From assembly GCF_001646655.1 (NCBI RefSeq), contig NZ_LPZN01000002.1, positions 1 to 64,000 of the forward strand: a DNA stretch of 64,000 nucleotides, written 5' to 3'. Under the pieces are notes generated by a model. The model saw only the letters and a list, made by a program, of their open reading frames with translations, did no database searches and was not told where the DNA came from. The position numbers and the translations under genes were made by a program. This DNA comes from Rhodococcus gordoniae. GTDB taxonomy: Bacteria; Actinomycetota; Actinomycetes; Mycobacteriales; Mycobacteriaceae. Each line of letters starts with the position of its first letter. The first letter of the stretch is position 1. Shown piece after piece: positions 44,357 through 52,484 of this stretch.

Positions 44357-45696
44357 CGCCCTCCCCCGGTCGTCGTCGGAGGGCGAGCGTAACCGGTTCG
44401 TTCCGTCTGCTGCCACGGAGTTCTGGGCGAGACGCGCAGGAAGACGAAGAACAGCACGACCAGTAGGACCGCACGTCCCCACACCCCGATGTGGACGAGC
44501 GTGAGCGGCAGGGCCATGTCCGTTTCGCCGGCGGTGGCGGCGAACCACCGGAAGATGCCGATGCCGATGGCGAGGTCGGCGAGAAGATACGCGGCGACGA
44601 GACCCCACGGCACACGCAACAGGATCAGCAGCGGCAGCAGCCACAGGGTGTACTGCGGTGAGTGCACCTTGTGGAAGAGCACGAAACCGCACAGCATCGC
44701 GGCACCGGTGCCGAGCCAGGGATAGATGCCGTCGCGCAGGTACCGGCGCCATCCGAGCCACAGCGCGAGCGCGAACGACAGCGCGATCAGCGTCGGCGAC
44801 AGCTGGGCCACCAGGTCGTTGTATGCGGGGGTGTTCTCGTATCCCTGGTAGCCGCCCATCAACGGCCGCAGCCCCCAGTACCAGATGGAGTTGCTGGTCC
44901 CGTCGGCTTCCCGGTTCTGCTGGAAGGCGAACGACGCGCGCCAGCCCTCGTAGCCGAGGAGTGCGAAGGGCAGGTTGATCGCGGCGACCGTGGCCGCCGC
45001 CGTGCCCGCGACGGCGAGGGCGCCGGGGACGTCCCGCTTCCGATCGGAATCCGGCCCGCCGGTGAAGACGTAGGCGACGAGCGGCAGCACGAAGATGCCC
45101 GGATAGAGCTTGAGACAGAATCCGACTCCCAGCAGCACCGCCGCGACCACCCCGCGAGTCCGCAGCGACCAGCGTTCGAGCGTCAGCACCGCGACGGCGG
45201 CGACGGTGACCGCCACGACCGGCAGGTCCCAGTTGAGGAAGGCGTAGAGCACGAGCGGCGGCGTGAGCGACCACAACAGTGCGGCCCACCCGGCCATCCG
45301 GGCGAGCAACCATGCGGTGAGCAGACCGAAGGGCGCGAGCAGGAGAGCCGACTGGAGGAGGAACTCCGCGTCGGTGTGGGCACCGATCGCCCCTACCCAC
45401 ATGAGCACCCCGCTGAGCACGGGGTATTCGACGGTGCCTCCGGTCAGTGCTCCCGAGGAGGTGATCCCTCCGTCGACGAAGGGGAACACGTGCGTGTTGA
45501 TACCGCGGCCGATCCACAACTGCTGGATGTCGGAATAGCAGACGTTCGCGTCCTTGATGTCCTCGAACCGCAGCGTGCGGCCCTCGGCGTCGAAGGTGGG
45601 GCCGGCGCACCGGGCCTTGTTCAGGTAGCCGAACCACGTCATCACCGCGCACGTCAGGACGGCGACGAGTGAGACGGTCCCGGAACTCGTGCGCAT
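44353..45696 (-). CDS. GT87-type membrane glycosyltransferase (second copy)
   Basis: 447 residues and about ten membrane segments. It shares the plan of the GT87 protein at 40978-42570: an early loop with VCYSDIQQLWIGRGI and VEYPVLSGVLMWVG, and late KVHSPQYTLWLLPLLILL. The two appear to be diverged paralogues placed on opposite strands. Promoter region is shared with the divergent rpsF operon (154 bp). Confidence 0.8.
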   Translation of the reverse strand: MRTSSGTVSLVAVLTCAVMTWFGYLNKARCAGPTFDAEGRTLRFEDIKDANVCYSDIQQLWIGRGINTHVFPFVDGGITSSGALTGGTVEYPVLSGVLMWVGAIGAHTDAEFLLQSALLLAPFGLLTAWLLARMAGWAALLWSLTPPLVLYAFLNWDLPVVAVTVAAVAVLTLERWSLRTRGVVAAVLLGVGFCLKLYPGIFVLPLVAYVFTGGPDSDRKRDVPGALAVAGTAAATVAAINLPFALLGYEGWRASFAFQQNREADGTSNSIWYWGLRPLMGGYQGYENTPAYNDLVAQLSPTLIALSFALALWLGWRRYLRDGIYPWLGTGAAMLCGFVLFHKVHSPQYTLWLLPLLILLRVPWGLVAAYLLADLAIGIGIFRWFAATAGETDMALPLTLVHIGVWGRAVLLVVLFFVFLRVSPRTPWQQTERTGYARPPTTTGGGR

Positions 45697-45740
45697 GTCC
45701 TCACCCTAGGACAAATCCTCTGCCTGCGAAGGCCGGCGAT

Positions 45741-45770
45741 TTCGCTGGTCGCCGGGCTGTCGTGTACCCT
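45741..45770 (+). promoter_or_regulatory. rpsF: possible rpsF operon promoter
   Basis: TTCGCT (45741-45746) and an extended -10, TGTACCCT (hexamer 45765-45770), are spaced by 18 nt about 80 bp upstream of rpsF. The match is modest. Confidence 0.3.
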
Positions 45771-45799
45771 TCATGGGTTGCTGACGCAACGACCCTCCT

Positions 45800-45818
45800 G
45801 TCACGGAACGTCCGTGAC
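45800..45818 (+). promoter_or_regulatory. rpsF: hairpin in the rpsF leader
   Basis: GTCACGGA (45800-45807), ACG, TCCGTGAC (45811-45818): perfect 8-bp stem, 3-nt loop, in the 5' leader. Many bacteria regulate rpsF-rpsR through an S6:S18-binding leader, so this is a candidate site. A full AGGAGGTGAT anti-ribosome sequence follows at 45833. Confidence 0.45.
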
Positions 45819-45850
45819 CGTTCACAGTCCATAGGAGGTGATGAGGTCTT

Positions 45851-46138
45851 ATGCGTCATTACGAATTGATGATCATCCTGGACCCCAGCCTGGACGAGCG
45901 CACCGTCGCTCCCTCGCTGGAGACGTTCCTCAACGTCATTCGCCAGGAAGGCGGCAAGGTCGACAAGGTCGACGTGTGGGGTAAGCGCCGTCTCGCCTAC
46001 GAGATCGCCAAGAACAGCGAAGGCATCTACGCGGTGGTCGACATCAGCGCGACGCCTGCTGCCGTTGCAGAGCTGGATCGCCAGCTCGGCCTGAACGAGT
46101 CGGTGCTCCGCACCAAGGTTCTGCGCCACGGCAAGTGA
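45851..46138 (+). CDS. rpsF: 30S ribosomal protein bS6
   Basis: 95 residues: [20 protein letters not shown] at the start, [13 protein letters not shown] and [20 protein letters not shown] are classic bS6. It binds bS18 on the small-subunit platform. The ribosome site AGGAGG lies 12 nt from the ATG, longer than usual. First gene of rpsF-ssb-rpsR-rplI. Confidence 0.97.
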   Translation: MRHYELMIILDPSLDERTVAPSLETFLNVIRQEGGKVDKVDVWGKRRLAYEIAKNSEGIYAVVDISATPAAVAELDRQLGLNESVLRTKVLRHGK

Positions 46139-46202
46139 GCCTGTCGGCGCCGGGCCGTAGGCTCTGGCGCATCAGGACTCCCCACACTGCAGGAGGAACC
46201 AC

Positions 46203-46721
46203 ATGGCAGGCGATACCGTCATCACCGTGGTCGGCAATCTGACCGCCGACCCCGAACTGCGTTTCACCCCCGCGGGTGCTGCGGTTGCGAATTTCACCGT
46301 CGCATCCACGCCCCGCGTGTTCGACCGTCAGTCCAACGAATGGAAGGACGGCGAGGCTCTGTTCCTGCGCTGCAACATCTGGCGTGAGGCAGCGGAGAAC
46401 GTGGCCGAGAGCTTGACTCGCGGCTCGCGTGTGATCGTGCAGGGCCGGCTCAAGCAGCGCAGCTACGAGACGCGTGAAGGCGAGAAGCGCACTGTCGTGG
46501 AGCTCGAGGTCGACGAGATCGGCCCCTCGCTCCGTTACGCCACGGCCAAGGTCACCAAGGCCGGTCGCGGCGGCGGTGGCGGAGGCTTCGGTGGTTCCTC
46601 CGGTGGATCGGGCGGTGGCCGTCCCGCTCAGAACGCGAACGTCGGCGGAGACGACCCGTGGGGCGATGCCCCGCAGTCGGGCTCCTTCGGCGGTTCCGGG
46701 GACGACGAGCCTCCGTTCTGA
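46203..46721 (+). CDS. ssb: single-stranded DNA-binding protein
   Basis: 172 residues. OB-fold: [59 protein letters not shown] Gly-rich linker with GGGGGFGG repeats follows, then the acidic C-terminal tip DDEPPF that binds partner proteins. AGGAGG ribosome site. It is placed between rpsF and rpsR, as in most actinobacteria. Confidence 0.97.
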   Translation: MAGDTVITVVGNLTADPELRFTPAGAAVANFTVASTPRVFDRQSNEWKDGEALFLRCNIWREAAENVAESLTRGSRVIVQGRLKQRSYETREGEKRTVVELEVDEIGPSLRYATAKVTKAGRGGGGGGFGGSSGGSGGGRPAQNANVGGDDPWGDAPQSGSFGGSGDDEPPF

Positions 46722-46762
46722 TCCGACCTCGATCGGAACATCCAAAATTACGGAGAACGACC

Positions 46763-47005
46763 ATGCCTAAGTCGCCCGCGCGCGAGAAGGTTTTGAAGAA
46801 GAAGGTCTGCACCTTCTGCAAGGAAAAGAACGTGCAGATCGATTACAAGGACACGACGCTGCTGCGCAAGTACGTCAGCGATCGCGGCAAGATCCGCGCT
46901 CGCCGCGTCACCGGCAACTGCGTGCAGCACCAGCGCGACGTCGCTGTTGCTGTGAAGAACTCTCGTGAGGTGGCTCTGCTCCCTTACGTCTCGACGACTC
47001 GCTGA
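46763..47005 (+). CDS. rpsR: 30S ribosomal protein bS18
   Basis: 80 residues: [41 protein letters not shown] and the end [10 protein letters not shown]. It keeps cysteines in CTFC and TGNC, the zinc-binding (C+) form; many actinobacteria also have a Cys-free copy used under zinc limitation, which is not in this window. It begins 41 bp after ssb. Confidence 0.97.
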   Translation: MPKSPAREKVLKKKVCTFCKEKNVQIDYKDTTLLRKYVSDRGKIRARRVTGNCVQHQRDVAVAVKNSREVALLPYVSTTR

Positions 47006-47022
47006 GGAAAGGGAGGGACACG

Positions 47023-47478
47023 ATGAAGCTCATCCTTACTGCTGACGTGGACAACCTCGGTGCGCCTGGCGACACCGTTGAGGTCAAGGACGGCTACGGC
47101 CGCAACTACCTGCTGCCCCGCGGCCTGGCGATCGTTGCCACCCGTGGTGCCCAGAAGCAGGTCGAGGGCATCCGCCGTGCTCAGGAGGCTCGCGCCGTGC
47201 GTGGCCTCGAGCACGCCCAGGAGCTCAAGACCGCCATCGAGGGCCTCGAGGACGTCTCGCTGAGCGTCAAGACCTCGAGCGACTCGGGCAAGCTGTTCGG
47301 CTCGGTCACCGCTGCCGATGTCGCCGGTGCTCTCAAGGCTGCCGGTGGCCCGGTTGTCGACAAGCGCATCGTCGAGCTGCCCAAGGCTCACATCAAGGCG
47401 ACCGGTAAGCACCAGATCGTCGTGAAGCTGCACCCGGACGTCACCGCGAAGTTCACACTGAACGTCGTGGCTGCCTGA
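47023..47478 (+). CDS. rplI: 50S ribosomal protein bL9
   Basis: 151 residues with N-terminal [20 protein letters not shown] and the L9 signature [17 protein letters not shown], a central helix, and a C-terminal domain [15 protein letters not shown] and [14 protein letters not shown]. Last gene of the ribosomal operon, followed by a clear terminator. Confidence 0.97.
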   Translation: MKLILTADVDNLGAPGDTVEVKDGYGRNYLLPRGLAIVATRGAQKQVEGIRRAQEARAVRGLEHAQELKTAIEGLEDVSLSVKTSSDSGKLFGSVTAADVAGALKAAGGPVVDKRIVELPKAHIKATGKHQIVVKLHPDVTAKFTLNVVAA

Positions 47479-47490
47479 TTCCGGCCTCCC

Positions 47491-47525
47491 GAGGAGCCCC
47501 GCGCCTGCTTGGCGTGGGGCTCCTC
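47491..47525 (+). terminator. rplI operon terminator
   Basis: A 15-bp stem with one G-T wobble (47491-47505 with 47511-47525) and a TGCTT loop, starting 13 bp after the rplI stop. Confidence 0.8.
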
Positions 47526-47970
47526 GTCGTCTGTGCACAGCCTGTGGATAAACCGGGGGGTAAACCACACCGTTGTGACTCCTCGGAATGTCGTTCGGGG
47601 AACGAAAGGGTGAACACGCCCGGCCCTGCGACACGCCGAAATTCTTTTCCTCCACAGGTGTGAGAAGCCATTTTTTGCTTTCTACCTGCGGAGATGTGAG
47701 ATGTGAGATGTGTTGTCCCCAGGTTGTGCACATCCGGTGCACAACCCTGTCCTCCCCTTTCCACAATTCATCCCCAAGTGTGTGCACAACCCGAGTTGTG
47801 GACGATCATCCAGATCCCTAACGTCGGGCGCACGACTCCACACACAGGATGTCGGTAGGGGCGAGTAGAACCGGACACGAACCCCGGGTACCGACACCGG
47901 GAGTGCGTGCAGGTATCCGCCGGTGCGCAGCGCACCGAGTGGGGACATGTGGAGGAAGGCAGGCACTGCA
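47526..47970. promoter_or_regulatory. 445-bp dnaB upstream region with DnaA-box-like cluster
   Basis: No gene is seen in this stretch. It contains a perfect DnaA box (TGTGGATAA at 47543-47551, the complement of TTATCCACA) and two TTGTGCACA-type boxes (47724-47732, and 47781-47789 in reverse), each one mismatch from TTGTCCACA. It also holds a 25-bp inverted repeat with perfect 10-bp arms (47722-47731 and 47737-47746), the palindrome CTGTGCACAG (47531-47540), three tandem GAGATGT units (47691-47711), and an AT-rich patch around 47638-47683. It must also hold the dnaB promoter. Whether it acts in replication control is an inference. Confidence 0.6.
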
Positions 47971-50900
47971 GTGGCCGTCGTTGACGATCGTGGTAATCCC
48001 GAATATTCGGGACCTCCCGAGGAACCGAGTGGAGACTTCGGCCGCCAGCCCCCTCAGGATCTCGTGGCCGAGCAGTCCGTGCTCGGCGGCATGCTGCTGA
48101 GCAAGGACGCCATCGCCGACGTTCTCGAGGTACTGAGGCCCGGCGACTTCTACCGGCCCGCTCACCAGGCCGTGTACGACGCGATCCTCGATCTCTACAG
48201 CCGTGGCGAACCCGCCGACCCGGTCACCGTGTCGGCCGAACTCGACCGGCGCGGCGAGCTCAAGCGTCTCGGCGGAGCCGCCTACCTCGTCACGCTCACC
48301 CAGACCGTGCCCACCGCGGCCAACGCCGGCTACTACGCCGAGATCGTCGCCGAGAAGGCCGTCCTGCGACGGCTCGTGGAGGCCGGCACCCGCATCGTCC
48401 AGTACGGCTACGCCGGTGCCGAAGGCCAGGATGTCGCCGAGGTCGTCGACCGCGCGCAGGCCGAGGTCTTCGAGGTCGCCGAACGACGCACCACCGAAGA
48501 CTTCGTGCCGCTCGAAGAACTTCTGCAGCCCACGATGGACGAGATCGACTCCATCGCCAGTCGCGGTGGCATCTCCCTCGGTGTGCCCACCGGCTTCGCC
48601 GAACTCGACGAGCTCACCAACGGGCTGCACGCCGGCCAGATGATCATCGTCGCCGCCCGCCCCGGTGTGGGCAAGGCCCTCGCGCTCGACACCCCCCTGC
48701 CCACCCCCACCGGCTGGACCACCATGGGCGAGGTCGGCGTGGGCGACGAACTCCTCGGCGCCGACGGCCGACCTACGCGCGTCCTCGCCGCCACCGAGGT
48801 GATGCACGGCCGTCCGTGCTTCGACGTCGTGTTCTCCGACGGCACTGTGATCGTCGCCGACGAGCAGCACCAGTGGCGCACCGGCGACGGTGCGATCCGC
48901 ACCACCGGTGAACTCCTCGCCACCGCCGAGGCACCGCACGATATCGCCAATGCCGCTCCCCTGGCGCTTCCCGCCGTCGAACTGCCGGTCTCCCCCTTCA
49001 CACTCGGCGCGTGGCTCGGCGGTCCGTCGGCCGATCCCGAACTGCACATGCGGGTCGAAGGCGAGGGCGGCTTCACCAGCGCCCTCGTCGCCCTCGGTGC
49101 CCATATCCCCGCCGAGTACCAGCGAGCATCCGAACAGCAACGCCGCGAACTCCTCGCGGGCCTGCTCGACGCCGGTGGAGAAGTCGACGACGACGGCACC
49201 ATCCGGTTCGTCGGCTCGTCCGAGCAGTTGGCGCAGGGCGTCGCCGAACTTCTCGCAGGTCTCGGTTACGCACCCGCTCTCGACGGCGTCGAGATCTCCT
49301 TCACCGCCGACGACGACGTCTTCGTGTTGCCCAGTAAGGCCGTGCGGCACAAGGAATGCCGTGCCGAGGCGCCGCGTGGACGCCGCGTCGTCGCCGTCCG
49401 TCCGGTTCCGTCGGTCCCGGTGCGGTGCGTCGAGGTCGACGGCGACCACATGTACCTCGCGGGTCGCGCGATGGTGCCCACGCACAACTCCACGCTCAGC
49501 ATGGACTTCATGCGGTCGTGCTCCATCAAGCACGGCATGGCGTCGGTCATCTTCTCCCTCGAGATGGGCAAGACCGAGATCGTCATGCGTCTGCTGTCCG
49601 CGGAGGCGAAGATCAAGCTCGGCGACATGCGATCCGGGCGCATGACCGACGACGACTGGACGCGCCTCGCCCGCCGCATGAGCGAGATCAGCGAGGCGCC
49701 GCTGTTCATCGACGACTCACCGAACCTCACGATGATGGAGATTCGCGCGAAAGCGCGGCGGCTCAAGCAGAAACACGACATTCGTCTCATCGTCATCGAC
49801 TACCTGCAGCTCATGTCGTCCGGTAAGAAGGTCGAGTCGCGTCAGCAGGAGGTCTCCGAATTCTCGCGTAGCCTCAAGCTTCTGGCGAAGGAGCTCGAGG
49901 TTCCGGTCGTCGCGGTGTGTCAGCTCAACCGTGGCCCGGAGCAGCGCACCGACAAGCGGCCGCAGGTCTCCGACCTTCGTGAGTCGGGTTGCCTGCCGGC
50001 GTCCACGCGCATCATGCGCGCCGACACCGGTGCCGAGGTCACGCTCGGCGAACTGCTCGAGTCGGGCGAGGAGCCCCTCGTGTGGTCGCTCGACGAACGC
50101 ATGCGGATGGTCGTCCGGCCGATGGTGAAGGTCTTCCCCAGCGGACGTAAGGAAGTCTTCCGATTGGAGCTGGCCTCGGGGCGCCGTGTCGACGCCACGG
50201 CGAACCATCCCTTCCTCACCATCGACGGCTGGATGCCGCTGGGCGAGTTGATCGCCGGTGAGCGTGTCGCAGTGCCGCGCGCGGTGCCCGCACCGCTCGA
50301 CGTCATGCCCGCGTCCGACGACGAGGTGGCCGCTCTCGCAGATACCGCCGTGGCCGGCCGACCGGTCCCCACCCGCGCGTTCTCGCTCCCCAAGGAGCAG
50401 GTCGCCGAGCTGGTCTGCCACATCTGGGAAGACGGCGGTGAGGTCTCCTGGGACGCAGGCACTGCCCGCGCCGTCGTCCGCTACCGGTCGGCGGATCGCC
50501 GCCTCGCCGACGACCTCGCGCGCCTGCTCCTGCGCATCGGCGTGTTCGCGCGGATCACCGATACCGGCGACGGCTGGGACCTCACGGTCACCGGGGCGGA
50601 GAACCAGGCGGTCTTCCTCCACGACGTGGGTAAGCACGGAACCGCGGCGCAGTGGGTCCTGGCGCAGCTCGGACCGAAGCTCGTCAAGCACAGCCCCGAC
50701 ACCGTCACGCCCGAGATCGAAGCCGAGCTCGGCGAACTGCTCGCGGTCGAGCAGCTCGCCCCGATCGGGCCGGTCGCATCCGCCACCCCGCGCACCGTCA
50801 CGGGCGCACGCTCGCGACTTGCCCGGGTCGCCGACGTCCTCGACACGGCCGACATCGACATGGTTGCCACCAACAACGTGTTCTGGGACGAGATCGTCTC

Positions 50901-51171
50901 GATCACGAGCCTCGGCGAACAGGACGTCTACGACGGAACGGTGCCCGGCACACACAATTTCGTCGCCGACGGCATCGCGGTGCACAACAGCCTCGAGCAG
51001 GACGCCGACATGGTCATCCTGCTGCACCGCCCTGATGCATTCGAGCGCGACGACCCGCGTGGTGGCGAGGCCGACCTCATCGTCGGCAAGCACCGTAACG
51101 GCCCGACCGCGACCATCACTGTTGCCCACCAGCTGCACCTGTCGCGGTTCGTGGACATGGCGCGAGGCTGA
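47971..51171 (+). CDS. dnaB: replicative DNA helicase DnaB with two inteins
   Basis: 1066 residues from GTG 47971 (AVVDDRGNPEYSG). Removing the two inteins (271 + 333 residues) leaves ~462, the normal DnaB size. The extein has the N-terminal DnaG-interacting domain (GRQPPQDLVAEQSVLGGMLL), Walker A ARPGVGK^ST interrupted by intein 1, Walker B region RLIVIDYLQLMSS, SDLRESG^SLEQDAD interrupted by intein 2, and the C-terminal GPTATITVAHQLHLSRF. It unwinds DNA ahead of the replication fork. Both inteins must splice for activity. Confidence 0.96.
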   Translation: MAVVDDRGNPEYSGPPEEPSGDFGRQPPQDLVAEQSVLGGMLLSKDAIADVLEVLRPGDFYRPAHQAVYDAILDLYSRGEPADPVTVSAELDRRGELKRLGGAAYLVTLTQTVPTAANAGYYAEIVAEKAVLRRLVEAGTRIVQYGYAGAEGQDVAEVVDRAQAEVFEVAERRTTEDFVPLEELLQPTMDEIDSIASRGGISLGVPTGFAELDELTNGLHAGQMIIVAARPGVGKALALDTPLPTPTGWTTMGEVGVGDELLGADGRPTRVLAATEVMHGRPCFDVVFSDGTVIVADEQHQWRTGDGAIRTTGELLATAEAPHDIANAAPLALPAVELPVSPFTLGAWLGGPSADPELHMRVEGEGGFTSALVALGAHIPAEYQRASEQQRRELLAGLLDAGGEVDDDGTIRFVGSSEQLAQGVAELLAGLGYAPALDGVEISFTADDDVFVLPSKAVRHKECRAEAPRGRRVVAVRPVPSVPVRCVEVDGDHMYLAGRAMVPTHNSTLSMDFMRSCSIKHGMASVIFSLEMGKTEIVMRLLSAEAKIKLGDMRSGRMTDDDWTRLARRMSEISEAPLFIDDSPNLTMMEIRAKARRLKQKHDIRLIVIDYLQLMSSGKKVESRQQEVSEFSRSLKLLAKELEVPVVAVCQLNRGPEQRTDKRPQVSDLRESGCLPASTRIMRADTGAEVTLGELLESGEEPLVWSLDERMRMVVRPMVKVFPSGRKEVFRLELASGRRVDATANHPFLTIDGWMPLGELIAGERVAVPRAVPAPLDVMPASDDEVAALADTAVAGRPVPTRAFSLPKEQVAELVCHIWEDGGEVSWDAGTARAVVRYRSADRRLADDLARLLLRIGVFARITDTGDGWDLTVTGAENQAVFLHDVGKHGTAAQWVLAQLGPKLVKHSPDTVTPEIEAELGELLAVEQLAPIGPVASATPRTVTGARSRLARVADVLDTADIDMVATNNVFWDEIVSITSLGEQDVYDGTVPGTHNFVADGIAVHNSLEQDADMVILLHRPDAFERDDPRGGEADLIVGKHRNGPTATITVAHQLHLSRFVDMARG
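48676..49488 (+). mobile_element. DnaB intein 1 (site in Walker A), class 3 features
   Basis: 271 residues inserted between GVGK and STLSMD. The first residue is Ala (ALALDTPLPTPTGWTTMGEV), not Cys or Ser. The intein ends MVPTHN and is followed by Ser. The class 3 triad can be seen: Trp in HQWRT (block B), Cys in VRCVEVDGDHM (block F) and Thr in VPTHN (block G). The middle keeps a decayed LAGLIDADG endonuclease: LGAWLGGPSADP and ELLAGLLDAGGEVDDD, where the acidic residues expected in the first motif are replaced. Confidence 0.88.
49990..50988 (+). mobile_element. DnaB intein 2 (DRESG/SLEQ site), class 1
   Basis: 333 residues inserted between RESG and SLEQD, the same site as the M. tuberculosis DnaB intein. 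Cys1 begins CLPASTRIMRADTGAEVTLG. Block B is ATANHPFLTIDGW with TxxH. The end is THNFVADGIAVHN then Ser+1. The middle has LVCHIWEDGGEVSWD and LARLLLRIGVFARIT, like the second half of a LAGLIDADG endonuclease. It is shorter than the ~416-residue M. tuberculosis version as I recall, so the first endonuclease half seems deleted. Confidence 0.9.
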
Positions 51172-51246
51172 TCCGAGTCGTCGCTTCGGCCTGTGGGGAG
51201 GCGACAGCCCTCGTCCTGACTCTGCGAGCTTCGTAGTGAAAGGTGC

Positions 51247-51747
51247 TCAGCAGCAGGAGGTTGCGTCGGACTTCGACGTGAAGTTGCCGTCCTGCTGCTC
51301 GTCCGGGGTGCCGGCCGTGCAGCAGGCTCCGCTGCCGGATTCCCTCGGGCCGTCGAGATGCTGTGGGCTCGACCCGAAGGTCTCCGAATCTGCCAGGACG
51401 GTGTACACCTCCCACTTCTCCCCTGCCGGTCCCGTCACCCACGCCTTGTCCTGCGTGGCGTAGCAACAGGTCGTGCCCATCTCCTCGTCGGCGAACAGGC
51501 CCGCTTCGGTCAATCGGGCGATCTCGGTGTGCACCTTCTCGGACGAGTCGACCTCGACCCCGAGATGGTTGATGGTCCCGCCCTTGCCGGGATTTTCGAA
51601 CAGCACCAGTTTCAACGGTGGATCGGCGATCGCGAAGTTGGCGTAGCCCGGTTCGAGTTTGACCGGTTCGGTGCCGAACAGTGTCGAGTAGAAGGCGACC
51701 GCTTCGGGCAGATCGTCGACGTCGAGGGCGAGCTGGATGCGTGACAT
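51247..51747 (-). CDS. cadI: ArsI/CadI family VOC metalloenzyme
   Basis: 166 residues starting at ATG 51747 after GGAGG. Glyoxalase-fold protein: SRIQLALDVDDLPEAVAFYS, LFGTEPVKLEPGYANFAIAD, then INHLGVEVDSSEKV and the Cys pair GTTCCYATQDKAW. ArsI cleaves the C-As bond of organoarsenicals and CadI is the cadmium-induced relative in mycobacteria; both share this pattern. The end has extra cysteines (GACCTAG and DATSCC). It is divergent from an arsR gene with shared operators. Confidence 0.88.
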   Translation of the reverse strand: MSRIQLALDVDDLPEAVAFYSTLFGTEPVKLEPGYANFAIADPPLKLVLFENPGKGGTINHLGVEVDSSEKVHTEIARLTEAGLFADEEMGTTCCYATQDKAWVTGPAGEKWEVYTVLADSETFGSSPQHLDGPRESGSGACCTAGTPDEQQDGNFTSKSDATSCC

Positions 51748-51764
51748 GACAGCCTCCACTAGTG

Positions 51765-51818
51765 TGACATATATCGAATTTCTACTACAGGATCCTCCCC
51801 TATTTCGACATATGTCAA
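51765..51818. promoter_or_regulatory. paired ArsR operator-like sites
   Basis: Two copies of the same motif in opposite orientation, TGACATATATCGAA (51765-51778) and TTCGACATATGTCAA (51804-51818), the second a near-palindrome. They lie between the cadI (51747) and arsR (51840) starts and can serve both promoters. Confidence 0.65.
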
Positions 51819-51839
51819 GAAGGTCGCTAGAGTCGAATC

Positions 51840-52199
51840 ATGCCGAAAGCTCTGCCCGTGATCGATGTTCGCGCTCCGATCTGCTGCGCACCGGTATCGG
51901 CCGCACCGATGAGTGACGATGCCGCCCTCGAAGTCGCGTTGAGGTTGAAGGCCCTGGCCGACCCGGTGCGCATCAAACTCGTGTCGATCCTGCTCACCGC
52001 AGACGAAGGTGCGGTGTGCACATGCGATCTTGCAGCCGGTGTGGATCTTGCGGAATCGACGGTGAGTCATCATCTCGGACAATTGCGCAAGGCCGGCATG
52101 GTCGAATCCGAGCGACGCGGAATGAACGTCTATCACCGCGCCCGCTCCGAGTCCCTCGAGGCGCTCAGGGTCGTTCTGGATCCGAACTGCTGCCGTTGA
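51840..52199 (+). CDS. arsR: ArsR/SmtB family metalloregulator
   Basis: 119 residues. Winged helix: ALADPVRIKLVSILLTADEG, AVCTCDLAAGVDLAESTVSH and LRKAGMVESERRGMNVYHRA. The CTCDL motif at the recognition helix is the arsenite/antimonite site of many actinobacterial ArsRs; N-terminal CC and C-terminal NCC add more thiols. It likely represses itself and the divergent cadI until As(III) or Cd(II) binds. Confidence 0.9.
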   Translation: MPKALPVIDVRAPICCAPVSAAPMSDDAALEVALRLKALADPVRIKLVSILLTADEGAVCTCDLAAGVDLAESTVSHHLGQLRKAGMVESERRGMNVYHRARSESLEALRVVLDPNCCR

Positions 52200-52229
52200 T
52201 CGAATCCGCGAAACGAGTGGGCGCCTCGC

Positions 52230-52463
52230 TATCCGTCCGGCCTCGAGGAACAGACCGGCGTCTCCCGGCAGATCCTCTCGAATCACCTCGCGTGCCTGCG
52301 GGGTTGCGGATCGATGGTCGCGGTCCCGGAAAGCCGGCGGAATCGATACGGGTCGGCGGATCCCCGACTCGGGCATGCACTCGACGGCCTGATCGGCCTC
52401 GTGCTGGACGTCGACCCCGAGTGCTGCTTCGTCGGCAACCGGAACCCATTGCGACTGCTGTGA
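52230..52463 (+). pseudogene. 5'-truncated CmtR-like ArsR-family gene
   Basis: An open frame without a start codon. It encodes the C-terminal two thirds of a Cd/Pb sensor of the CmtR type: YPSGLEEQTGVSRQILSNHL, ACLRGCGSMVAVPESRRNRY, GSADPRLGHALDGLIGLVLD and a Cys pair in DPECC. The N-terminal dimerisation part (the ADPTRCRIL region) is missing; the frame runs back in frame to the TGA of arsR without any Met/Val start. It looks like a deletion remnant fused behind arsR. Confidence 0.7.
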
Positions 52464-52484
52464 CGACGAGAAGGGCGGACATCG

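Noticed and set aside
47691-47711. CRISPR-like direct repeats upstream of dnaB
   Set aside because: The three GAGATGT units are contiguous 7-mers without spacers; no CRISPR array or cas gene is in the window.
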